DNA of 11,781 nucleotides from Candidatus Competibacteraceae bacterium (GTDB taxonomy: Bacteria > Pseudomonadota > Gammaproteobacteria > Competibacterales > Competibacteraceae), in assembly GCA_003527885.1 (NCBI GenBank), contig DPWB01000390.1, positions 1,962 to 13,742 of the forward strand, written 5' to 3'. A model generated the notes under the pieces. The model was not told the origin of the DNA, did not search any database, and worked only from the letters and a program-made list of their open reading frames with translations. Positions 1-6,726 of this stretch are shown one piece after another (positions within the stretch are counted from its first letter, which is position 1; each line of letters opens with the position of its first letter). A program made the position numbers and the translations under genes.

Positions 1-787
1 CCAGCTTCTCGGCGTCGTTGACGCAATCGTCCGGCGCGACCAGCCAGCCCAGCCGCCAACCGGTCATGCCGTAATACTTGGAAAAGCTGTTGATCGCCAG
101 CACCCGTTCCGAATACGCCAGCGCGGTTTGCGGCGTGGCCCCATAGCTCAAGCCGTGATAAATCTCATCCACGATCACCCGCCCGCCGCGCGCTTCGGCC
201 GTCGCGATGATGGCGGATAATTCGTCCGGCGCGACCACCGTGCCGGTCGGATTGGCCGGGGATGCCAGCAGCACCGCCGCCGTGCGGTGGTCCCAGTAAC
301 GCTCCACCAACTGGGCGGTGAGTTGGTAACCGCTGTCCGGTCCCACGGGAACACCGACCGGCTCGCCTTCCACCAGCCGCACGAAATGGCGGTTGCAGGG
401 ATAGCCGGGATCGGCCATCAAGACCCGATCGTCCGGGTTGACCAACAGCGCCGCCGCCAGTTGCAAGGCCCCCGAAGCGCCGGGCGTGATCAAGATTCGC
501 CGGGCTGGAACCTCGACGCCGTAGCGGATCCGGTAATGTTCGCTGATGGCTTGCCGCAGTTCCGGCAAGCCGGCGGCGGCGGTGTAGCGGGTGCGGCCCT
601 CCGCCAGCGCCCGCTGGCCGGCGGCCACGAGCGGGGCGGCGGTCGGAAAATCCGGCTCGCCGATTTCCATGTGGATGACGGAACGGCCTTCCGCTTCTAG
701 CTCCTTGGCGCGGGCCAGCAACGCCATGACGTGAAACGGCGCGATGTCCGCCATCCGGCGGGCCAGCGCGCGAAACCGCCCGGTCAC
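1..787 (-). CDS. Class I/II PLP-dependent aminotransferase (C-terminus beyond left edge)
   Basis: Fold-type I pyridoxal-phosphate aminotransferase, cytosolic, of the aspartate/alanine-like group; the substrate cannot be set from sequence. About 262 codons are visible. Reading the minus strand shows the N-terminal signature HMEIGEPDFPT, the glycine turn TPGASGALQL, the cofactor-binding SPANPTGTV, the DEIYHGLSY segment whose Asp contacts the pyridine nitrogen, and NSFSKYYGMTGWRLGW, where the Lys of SFSK is the Schiff-base residue. The C-terminal small domain, with the usual second substrate-binding Arg, lies outside the window. The GTG at 785-787 is chosen as start because it overlaps the pilU stop as GTGA, a typical coupled junction. 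An in-frame ATG at 754 is the alternative, but it has no Shine-Dalgarno sequence. The gene is probably co-transcribed with pilU, although the two functions are unrelated. Confidence 0.9.
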   Translation of the reverse strand, partial: MTGRFRALARRMADIAPFHVMALLARAKELEAEGRSVIHMEIGEPDFPTAAPLVAAGQRALAEGRTRYTAAAGLPELRQAISEHYRIRYGVEVPARRILITPGASGALQLAAALLVNPDDRVLMADPGYPCNRHFVRLVEGEPVGVPVGPDSGYQLTAQLVERYWDHRTAAVLLASPANPTGTVVAPDELSAIIATAEARGGRVIVDEIYHGLSYGATPQTALAYSERVLAINSFSKYYGMTGWRLGWLVAPDDCVNDAEKL

Positions 788-1932
788 AGCATCCGGCCCC
801 GATTGGTGTCTTCCTCGCGGATCGTTAGATCGATGGAACTGGCGCCGGCGCCGGCGCTGGCGCCGACCCCCGAGCCTTCGGACAAGCGGATTTGCAAGCC
901 GACGTTATTCTTGGAGTCGGCGTTCTTGATGGCTTCCTCCCGAGAAATCTTGCCGTCTTTATACAGTTTGAACAGCGATTGATCGAAGGTCATCATTCCC
1001 GATTCGGTGGATTGTTCCATCGCATCCTTGACGTAGTCGATCTTGCCCTTTTGGATCAGGTCGGCGATGTAGGGGCTGTTGAGCAGCACTTCCACCGCCG
1101 GCACCAGCCCACCGTTCAGGGCGCGCACCAGACGCTGCGAGACGATGGCGCGCAGGTTCAGCGACAGGTCCATCAGCAACTGCGGCCGGGCGTCCTCGGG
1201 GAAGAAGTTGACGATGCGCTCCAGCGCGCCGTTGGCGTTATTGGCGTGCAGGGTGGACAGCACCAGATGGCCGGTTTCGGAAAAGGTCAGCACGTATTTC
1301 ATCACGTCGCGCTCGCGGACCTCGCCGACCAGGATCACGTCGGGCGCTTCGCGCATGGCGCTGCGCAGGGCGTTTTCGTAGTTGTGGGTGTCGATGCCGA
1401 TCTCGCGCTGGCCGACTACCGATTTCTTGTGTTGGTGGGTGAACTCGATGGGGTCTTCCACGGTGAGAATGTGGCCCGGCGCGCTGGAGTTGCGATGGTC
1501 GATCATCGCCGCCAGGGTGGTGGATTTGCCGGAGCCGGTGGCGCCCACCAGCAGGATCAGGCCGCGCTTTTCCATCACCAGTTGCCGCAGCAACGGCGGC
1601 AGACCCAATTCTTCCACCTGCGGGATATCGCCCTTGATGTAGCGGATCACCATGGACACCTCGCCGCGCTGCTTGAACACGTTGGCGCGGAACCGGCCGA
1701 CGCCGTGCAGCGGAATGGCGAAATTCAATTCCCAGTCGTGCTCGAATTGCTTGATCTGGTCGTCCTTCATGACCGAATAACCGATCTCGCGCACCTGGCC
1801 CGGCCCGAGCACCTTGTTGCCGATCGGGCGCACCACGCCGCCGATTTTGATGTTCACCGGCGCGCCGACGTGAAAGAACAGGTCGGAGGCATTCTTGTCG
1901 ACCATCAATTTGAGATACGGAGTGATGTCCAT
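784..1932 (-). CDS. pilU: PilU, PilT-like twitching motility ATPase
   Basis: Hexameric secretion-superfamily ATPase that acts with PilT at the inner-membrane base of type IV pili to power retraction. It has 382 residues, the length I recall for Pseudomonas PilU. Visible motifs are Walker A GATGSGKS (130-137), the Asp box TVEDPIEF (157-164), Walker B DVILVGEVRE (198-207) and the His box TGHLVLSTLHANNA (220-233). PilU rather than PilT is favoured by HRNSSAPGHIL after Walker A, by the APDVILVGE form of Walker B, and by the C-terminal tail beyond residue 345. That tail includes a low-complexity Gly/Ala/Ser run (352-366) encoded by repeated GGCGCC units at 840-865. The ATG at 1930-1932 has a strong AGGGAG site at 1941-1946. 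No pilT lies next to it in this window, which departs from the frequent pilT-pilU pairing. The gene sits directly behind an sthA relic and ahead of an aminotransferase. Confidence 0.93.
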   Translation of the reverse strand: MDITPYLKLMVDKNASDLFFHVGAPVNIKIGGVVRPIGNKVLGPGQVREIGYSVMKDDQIKQFEHDWELNFAIPLHGVGRFRANVFKQRGEVSMVIRYIKGDIPQVEELGLPPLLRQLVMEKRGLILLVGATGSGKSTTLAAMIDHRNSSAPGHILTVEDPIEFTHQHKKSVVGQREIGIDTHNYENALRSAMREAPDVILVGEVRERDVMKYVLTFSETGHLVLSTLHANNANGALERIVNFFPEDARPQLLMDLSLNLRAIVSQRLVRALNGGLVPAVEVLLNSPYIADLIQKGKIDYVKDAMEQSTESGMMTFDQSLFKLYKDGKISREEAIKNADSKNNVGLQIRLSEGSGVGASAGAGASSIDLTIREEDTNRGRML

Positions 1933-1945
1933 GCGAGGCCCTCCC

Positions 1946-2143
1946 TCAGGCCGGCCGGTTCGATCCGTTCAACGCCGCGACCGGGTACGTTTCGGCCAGG
2001 GTCGGATAGTTGAACGGGGTGTTGACGAAATAGTGAAGGCGGCTGACCGCTACCGATGGGTTTGTCTTGGCGGCTTTCATGGCGGCCCCTTCGCCCCCAG
2101 GGCTGGTACCGATCACGATGACATCGTACTTCTGATCGTTCAT
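1946..2143 (-). pseudogene. sthA: sthA relic: soluble pyridine nucleotide transhydrogenase with its centre deleted
   Basis: The reading frame encodes 65 residues that join the two ends of SthA. Residues 1-33 carry [10 protein letters not shown] and [13 protein letters not shown], the N-terminal FAD-binding start of SthA. Residues 37-65 carry [17 protein letters not shown] followed by VAALNGSNR, the extreme C-terminus (E. coli SthA ends [28 protein letters not shown], from memory). About 400 central residues are missing, including the redox-active disulfide, the NAD domain and the dimer interface. The join near 2044 keeps the frame. The GxGxxG motif is also damaged (GTSPGG), so no transhydrogenase activity is expected. 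The stop touches the pilU ribosome-binding site. The frame stays open upstream to a TTG at 2179 preceded by AAGGA, so a 77-residue product is possible. A small retained peptide cannot be excluded, but a decayed gene is the simplest reading. Confidence 0.85.
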
Positions 2144-2212
2144 TATTGGGCTCGTCGGGGTCGTGGCAGAGTAAACCAACCAGTATCCTTGAGGGCCTGT
2201 CGTTTTGAGTGA

Positions 2213-2240
2213 ATAGTATATTTGATTTTACATCAAGCAA
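2213..2240 (-). promoter_or_regulatory. Possible sigma70 promoter for the sthA relic / pilU unit
   Basis: On the minus strand a TTGCTT -35 (2235-2240) and a TACTAT -10 (2213-2218) are separated by 16 bp. They lie in the AT-rich stretch 2205-2290, which separates the minus-strand pilU unit from the plus-strand RibD-type gene. The -35 is weak (3 of 6), the -10 better (4 of 6). An AAGGA at 2186-2190 lies downstream, ahead of the relic frame. No equally good plus-strand promoter was seen for the divergent gene at 2397. Confidence 0.3.
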
Positions 2241-2396
2241 AAATAGCTGGGAAGTGGATAACAGGACATGCTGGCTTATTTTCGTTGCTGGCTGCATTTT
2301 AGGGGTGACGGTGCTACAACGTGGTTCAAGTGTTGCGTTTGAGAGCTAACTTGGTGGGCGAATGACCGTGTACGGTTCGGGGTTACATTTCAAGCG

Positions 2397-3317
2397 ATGG
2401 CTGGGACGGTCGTCGGCATGACGCCGCCTTCCGCTCTCGGGCCAAAACAGGTCTGGACACTGCTGCTGGCGCTGCGCCGCCATGTCCGGGAATCGCCCGA
2501 AGAGGTTGTCCGCTTGGGAGTTGGGCTCGATGCGGGCGGTCAGCCGACGCTGATGGCCGCCACCAATCCCGCCGCCTTGGTCGGCATCGCCGGCGATGGC
2601 GGATGGCTGGCCCGGATTCCGTTGGACCCGGCCAGCACGGAGCTGTTTGAGCTGTATTTGCCGCTGGCGCTGGCCTGCCGGGCGCGGCCGCTGACGGTGG
2701 CGCATCTGGGGCAAAGCCTGGATGGGCGCATCGCCACGCTGGAGGGCGCTTCCCGCTACGTGAACGGCCCGGAAAATCTGTTGCACCTGCACCGGGTGCG
2801 AGCGCTGTGCGATGCCGTCGTGGTGGGCGCCAACACCGTGGAATGCGATAACCCCAGACTCACCACCCGGCAGGCGGCGGGCCCCAATCCGGCGCGGGTG
2901 ATTCTCGATCCCAACCGCCGGTTAGCCGCCGGTCATGCGGTGTTTCAGGACCGGGCGGCGCCGACTTGGCTGGTTTGTGACGAAGCGTTGGCCAAGGGCG
3001 CGGGGCCGGGCCAAGCCCGAATCATCGGCGTGCCCCGGCGCGGTCGGTCTCTCGATTTGTGCGCGGTCTTGGACCAATTACACGCGCGCGGTTTCTTCAG
3101 TGTGTTCGTGGAAGGCGGCGGGCTGACGGTCTCGTCGTTTTTGGAGCAAAAGCGGCTGGACCGTTTGCAAATCACCGTGGCGCCGCTGGTCATCGGCTCC
3201 GGTCGGCCAGGGATCACGCTGCCCCTCATCAAGGATTTATCTCAGGGCTTGCGCCCTCGTCACCGGCGCTATGTTTTGGGTGAAGACGTGTTATTCGACT
3301 GCTGGTTGCGGGATTGA
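2397..3317 (+). CDS. RibD C-terminal-domain reductase (dihydrofolate reductase-like fold), no deaminase domain
   Basis: A 306-residue protein whose residues ~98-305 form a RibD_C-type NADPH-dependent reductase. In riboflavin synthesis this fold reduces the ribosyl group of a diaminopyrimidine intermediate. Visible signatures are AHLGQSLDGRIAT (102-114), YVNGPENLLHLHRVRALCDA (121-140), VVVGANTVECDNPRLT (141-156), RVILDPNRR (167-175), VFVEGGGLTVSSFL (237-250 region) and VAPLVIGSGRP (261-271). The N-terminal ~95 residues show none of the RibD deaminase zinc motifs (HAE and PCxxxGxTPPC), so it is not a standalone RibD; I do not recognise this N-terminal part. The start is uncertain: ATG 2397 and ATG 2418 both lack a good Shine-Dalgarno. 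It converges on the methyltransferase gene with a 27-bp overlap and probably belongs functionally to that cluster. Housekeeping riboflavin synthesis is less likely, because the deaminase is absent. The domain is confident; the substrate is unknown. Confidence 0.85.
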   Translation: MAGTVVGMTPPSALGPKQVWTLLLALRRHVRESPEEVVRLGVGLDAGGQPTLMAATNPAALVGIAGDGGWLARIPLDPASTELFELYLPLALACRARPLTVAHLGQSLDGRIATLEGASRYVNGPENLLHLHRVRALCDAVVVGANTVECDNPRLTTRQAAGPNPARVILDPNRRLAAGHAVFQDRAAPTWLVCDEALAKGAGPGQARIIGVPRRGRSLDLCAVLDQLHARGFFSVFVEGGGLTVSSFLEQKRLDRLQITVAPLVIGSGRPGITLPLIKDLSQGLRPRHRRYVLGEDVLFDCWLRD

Positions 3318-4199
3318 AACAGGTCCGGCGATCCCGCATGGGCAGGCGAACACGTCCCAATGTCCCACGTAAAGCCGCGACATGCGCCGCTCGATCAGCC
3401 GCCGGCGACGGTGGGTCCATTCAGGCAACCAGTCCGTCGGTTCGAGCCCGAATTGCCGGGCGATTTCGCTCCAGCCGTCCAACAGCGCCGTTTGTATCCG
3501 GCCGTGCTCTGGCCCCAACCGCCAGGGGCTGGGCCGCAACATCACCCGGTAGCCGAGCTGCCGCAGCAAGATGGCCAGCGTGGCGGGCGCGGCGGGGCCG
3601 AGCGCCGGGCCGAAACCCTTGTCGGTGCGCTGGTGGCGGTTGAGCCGTTCGCGGACCCGCTCGTCCCCGGCCAACACCGGCTCCCAAACGACAGCGCCAT
3701 CGTAGCTGAGCGCGATAAAAACCGCCGCCTCCCATTGCCGGCAGCGAGCCGCCAAGCGTTCCAGCCAGGGCTCCGAAACCAGGTCGAGCAGCGCGGAGGC
3801 GGTGAGCAGGGTGGGGCTGCGCCGGTCTGGCAAGTCCCAATCACCGACCAAATCCAACGCCAGCGGTTCCAGCTGATAACGGTCGTTGGCGCTTTCGAAC
3901 GCTAGGCCGCGCTCGGCGAGGGTGGTTTGCATCGCTCGGGCGGCGGCCCACCGCCGAAGTCGCCGTGCGCCGTGCGCCAGTAAAATCGGGTCGTGGTCGA
4001 CGAGCCGCCAGTGCTGTTCGCCGCCCAGCAGCGGGGCTAAAAAGCGGAAATTGGCGCCGGTCCCGCAGCCTAAATCCAGCACGGAAAGCCGCTTGAACGG
4101 CCGCCGCCAAACCTGTAATGCAGCGCTCAGCTCGGCATTGCGGGACGCGGCGTCCACCGGTTCGCGCAAGTCGAGCCAGCTCGCTGAAAAACCACTCAT
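3291..4199 (-). CDS. Class I SAM-dependent methyltransferase
   Basis: A 302-residue protein with a class I methyltransferase core. Motif I is LDLGCGTGAN (41-50), the acidic residue after beta-2 is in RLVDHD (65-70), and a later LLTASALLDLVSEPW segment fits the motif preceding the catalytic loop. An Arg-rich C-terminal region (THRRRRLIERR) precedes a short tail with CPCGIAG. The substrate cannot be inferred. The ATG at 4197-4199 overlaps the stop of the upstream glycosyltransferase as ATGA, so it is almost certainly the downstream cistron of that operon. Its 3' end overlaps the oppositely oriented RibD-type gene by 27 bp, so neither gene has room for its own terminator between them. In this context it could methylate the pterin- or pyrimidine-like product of the cluster, which is inference. 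Confidence 0.85.
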   Translation of the reverse strand: MSGFSASWLDLREPVDAASRNAELSAALQVWRRPFKRLSVLDLGCGTGANFRFLAPLLGGEQHWRLVDHDPILLAHGARRLRRWAAARAMQTTLAERGLAFESANDRYQLEPLALDLVGDWDLPDRRSPTLLTASALLDLVSEPWLERLAARCRQWEAAVFIALSYDGAVVWEPVLAGDERVRERLNRHQRTDKGFGPALGPAAPATLAILLRQLGYRVMLRPSPWRLGPEHGRIQTALLDGWSEIARQFGLEPTDWLPEWTHRRRRLIERRMSRLYVGHWDVFACPCGIAGPVSIPQPAVE

Positions 4200-5248
4200 C
4201 GGGCCGGCATCGCGGCGAGGGCGGCGGCGAAACGCGCGCAGGCGCTCGGCCAGTCGGGCAACGCCCCGCGCGCCGCGCGCGCGCCGGCGGCGAGCTGCTG
4301 ACGGTATTCCGGCTCGGTCAAGACACGCGATAGAGCGGCGGCCAGCACGGCGTCAGCGCCGGGCGGAACCAGCAACCCCGCGCCCGCCGGCACCGTATCG
4401 GGAATCGCGCCGGCCGTGGTGCTGACAATCGGCAAGCCTCGGGCCAGCGCCTCGGCCAGCACCATGCCGTAGCCTTCATAAAAAGAGGGCAGGACGAAGA
4501 GGTCGGCTTCCAGATAGTGATCGGCCAGCGCCCCGGCGTTCAACTCACCTAGCCACGCCACGCGATCGGCCAGCGCCAGTTCGCCCGTCAGAGCGTGCAA
4601 GCGGGTGGCGGTGACCGGATCGAGCGTTGCGCTGCCCGCGCAGCGCAAGCGCCACGGTAATTGCCTGAGCCGCGCCAGCGCCCGCAACAACACGGCGTGG
4701 CCCTTGCGGGGGGTCAAGCTCGCCGCGCAAAGCAGCGTCGGGGTTTCGTCGGTCGATCCGGTCGCCAGAGGAGCCGGATCGGTGCCGGGCGAAACCACGA
4801 GGCAGCGTTCGGGGGCGATCCGGTAATCCGCCAGCGCCCGTACCGTGTGGGGGCTGGTGACGATGATTTGTCGGACGGCGCGCAGGGCTTCGCACTCGCT
4901 GCGATAAAGCTGTCGTCGCAGCGCCTCGTCCAAGCCGGTTTCCAGCGCTAGCGGATGATGGACCAGACCTACCAGCCGCAGCCGCTCTCGCTGGGGGGCG
5001 ACGGCTGCCGGCATCGCGCCCAGCGCCAAGCCATCCACAACCGTCAGCGCTCGCGCTGGTAGTGCGGCGAGTATGGCGACCGCTGCTTGTAGCGCGTCCG
5101 GCGTCGGCGTCGGAAACGAGGCGTCGAGCCGATGCAACTCGACCCGCCAGCCCAGCGCCGTCAGGCCGGCCATGATCCGGCGGTCGTACAGATAACCGCC
5201 GGTGCGGGTATCCGGGTCGCCGGGAACCAGAAAATGAACCGATTTCAA
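4196..5248 (-). CDS. GT4-family glycosyltransferase (GT-B fold) of the pterin-like cluster
   Basis: A 350-residue GT-B glycosyltransferase. The N-terminal Rossmann domain begins SVHFLVPGDPDTRTGGYLYD with the usual glycine-rich acceptor loop. The C-terminal donor domain has LCAASLTPRKGH (173-184), the E-x7-E pair in FYEGYGMVLAEAL (E258, E266), and VSTTAGAIPD followed by AGLLVPPGAD. The sugar donor and acceptor are unknown. The preferred start is the TTG at 5246-5248. It overlaps the upstream PTPS-like stop as TTGA, has an AAGG about 10 nt upstream, and starts the protein exactly at the first GT-B strand. The open frame reaches further upstream to 5356, but that part is Arg/Gly-rich and overlaps the previous gene, so it is rejected. 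Its place between a pterin-fold protein and a methyltransferase suggests a small-molecule acceptor rather than a polysaccharide. Confidence 0.87.
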   Translation of the reverse strand: MKSVHFLVPGDPDTRTGGYLYDRRIMAGLTALGWRVELHRLDASFPTPTPDALQAAVAILAALPARALTVVDGLALGAMPAAVAPQRERLRLVGLVHHPLALETGLDEALRRQLYRSECEALRAVRQIIVTSPHTVRALADYRIAPERCLVVSPGTDPAPLATGSTDETPTLLCAASLTPRKGHAVLLRALARLRQLPWRLRCAGSATLDPVTATRLHALTGELALADRVAWLGELNAGALADHYLEADLFVLPSFYEGYGMVLAEALARGLPIVSTTAGAIPDTVPAGAGLLVPPGADAVLAAALSRVLTEPEYRQQLAAGARAARGALPDWPSACARFAAALAAMPAR

Positions 5249-5649
5249 GCGAGCGGGCCTTCGTAAGCCGCCCAAGCGGCGTGGGATTCGTGCAAAGCGA
5301 CGCGCATGGAACTGAGCCCCGCCGTGTTCGCCCCCAGTTGCCCTTCCTCTATACAAGCCGCCACACGGTCGAAAATCTCTCGCGCCAGAAATTCGGTGGT
5401 GGTGTTGCGGCCCTTGAATTGCGGCAGCTCATCGAGGTTGCGGTAATTCAATTCGTCCAGCACCGAACGGAGACAAGTCCCGAGCTTGCCGATATCCACC
5501 ACCACGCCCTCGGGGTCCAGTTCGGGGCGCCGCAGCTCCAGATCGACGACATAGGTGGCCCCGTGCAAACGCTGGGCGGGACCGAAGGTTTCTCCCCGGA
5601 AGCTATGGGCGACCATGAAATGATCGCGTACGCAGACGGTATACATCAT
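5245..5649 (-). CDS. 6-pyruvoyltetrahydropterin synthase/QueD-fold protein with altered active site
   Basis: A 134-residue T-fold protein of the PTPS/QueD family. Seen in sequence: FMVAHSF (11-17) with the first zinc-type His15, RLHGATY (27-33) with His29, VVVDIGKL (49-56), LNYRNLDELPQF (67-78), NTTTEFLAREIFDRV (82-96) and a C-terminal LHESHAAWAAYEG (119-131) whose Glu121 matches the pterin-anchoring Glu. Known family members usually have HGH, a Cys four residues before that HGH, and an Asp-His pair in LDHRxLN. Here the third zinc His is Ala31, the Cys position is Ala25, and the Asp-His pair is Asn68-Tyr69. The standard PTPS or QueD reaction is therefore unlikely. The start is ATG 5647-5649, with AAGGTCG about 9 nt upstream; upstream codons in the same frame look non-coding. 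It overlaps the glycosyltransferase start by 4 bp. Confidence 0.85.
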   Translation of the reverse strand: MMYTVCVRDHFMVAHSFRGETFGPAQRLHGATYVVDLELRRPELDPEGVVVDIGKLGTCLRSVLDELNYRNLDELPQFKGRNTTTEFLAREIFDRVAACIEEGQLGANTAGLSSMRVALHESHAAWAAYEGPLA

Positions 5650-5739
5650 GATGGCTCGACCTTGGGGTTGAAGGTGAAGTATCTCGGGATGACAGGTTAT
5701 TGGAGCCCCTATGACGACCGATTGCAACAAAAATAGCCA

Positions 5740-6726
5740 CTACCGGGTATAGACCAGACGATGGCATAACACACCTTGCGGGTTGCGGCTGAGTTCTGCC
5801 ATGACGCGCGGCAATTCGACAAAGGGACTTTCACCGCTGAAGATCGCATCCAGCGCCGGATCGTCCAGCAGCTCCATGACCGTGCTCATGCGCCGCGAGC
5901 GGTTCCAGCGGGGGCGCTGCGCGGTGGCGATAGCGCCGACTTGAGAGCTGCGGATCGTCAGTCGTTTGGCGTGGAAATCCTCGCCGAGCGGCAAACTGAC
6001 CGGTTGGGTGCCGAACCAGCTGGCTTCCACGATCACCGCTTCGAAGCCGGCCAGCCGCAGCGCCGTCGCCAAGCCCTCCGGCGCTCCGCTGGCGTGGATC
6101 ACCAGGTCTTGCCCGCCTTCCGCCCGATCCGGCGCGACCCAGCGCACGCCCAGCGCTTCAGCCGCTGTTTCTTTGGCCGCATCGATGTCCGCTAACTGGA
6201 TCCGGCAGCCCGGCAACCGGCTGGCCAGCCGGGCGATCAGGCAACCGACCACACCCGCGCCGATGATCGTGATGCGGTCCCCCAGCCGGGGTGAAGCGTC
6301 CCACAATACATTGAGGGCGGTTTCCAGGTTGGCGGCCAGCACTGCCCGGCCGGGCGGAATCCGGCTTGGGACTGGCGTGACCGCCGACGCCGGGACGACA
6401 TAGCAATCCTGGTGGGGATAGAGGCAAAACACCGTTCGGCCGCGCAAAGCCGCCGGGCCGATCTCGACCGCGCCGACGTTGCAATAGCCGTATTTCACCG
6501 GCGCTGGTAAATCGCCTTCCTGAAAGGGGGCGCGCATCGCTTGATACTGGCTGGGCGGCACCTCGCCGCGAAACACCCGGCTTTCGGTGCCGCGGCTGAT
6601 GCCGGTGTACAGCGTCCTGACCAATACCTCGTCCGGCCCAGGATCGGACAACGGCTCCTCCAAAAGTTCGCCACGACCGGGCGCCGTCACCCAAAACGCG
6701 CGGGCGGTCAGGTTCTTTTGGGACAT
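5740..6726 (-). CDS. MDR-superfamily dehydrogenase (zinc-type alcohol dehydrogenase-like, BchC-like)
   Basis: A 328-residue medium-chain dehydrogenase/reductase with an N-terminal GroES-like domain (about 1-125) and a Rossmann domain with IIGAGVVGCLIARLAS (154-169) and an acidic residue at the end of beta-2 (LADID, 178-182), which favours NAD(H). The segments TGISRGTES (41-49) and MRAPFQEGDLPAPVKYGYC (64-82) recall the BchC subgroup. The usual catalytic zinc Cys of zinc MDR proteins is Ser44 by position, the GHE segment is replaced by YGYCNVG, and no four-Cys structural zinc loop is present, so it may be zinc-independent. The ATG at 6724-6726 lies inside the last codons of the Uma2 gene (19-bp overlap) and has a poor Shine-Dalgarno, which suggests translational coupling. 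A 90-nt gap follows before the PTPS-like gene. The substrate is unknown; it probably oxidises or reduces a cluster intermediate. Confidence 0.85.
   Translation of the reverse strand: MSQKNLTARAFWVTAPGRGELLEEPLSDPGPDEVLVRTLYTGISRGTESRVFRGEVPPSQYQAMRAPFQEGDLPAPVKYGYCNVGAVEIGPAALRGRTVFCLYPHQDCYVVPASAVTPVPSRIPPGRAVLAANLETALNVLWDASPRLGDRITIIGAGVVGCLIARLASRLPGCRIQLADIDAAKETAAEALGVRWVAPDRAEGGQDLVIHASGAPEGLATALRLAGFEAVIVEASWFGTQPVSLPLGEDFHAKRLTIRSSQVGAIATAQRPRWNRSRRMSTVMELLDDPALDAIFSGESPFVELPRVMAELSRNPQGVLCHRLVYTR

Noticed and set aside
892..2013. Long plus-strand open frame (373 codons) opposite pilU
   Set aside because: It is the complement of pilU, rich in Gln, His, Val and Ala as expected for a shadow frame, with no ribosome-binding site or family motif.
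5249..5356. Upstream extension of the glycosyltransferase frame
   Set aside because: These 36 residues are Arg/Gly-rich, overlap the PTPS-like gene and precede the natural first strand of the GT-B fold; the TTG at 5248 is a better start.
5650..5730. Upstream extension of the PTPS-like frame
   Set aside because: ATG 5649 has a good Shine-Dalgarno, and the family N-terminus begins there; the upstream residues are not protein-like for this family.
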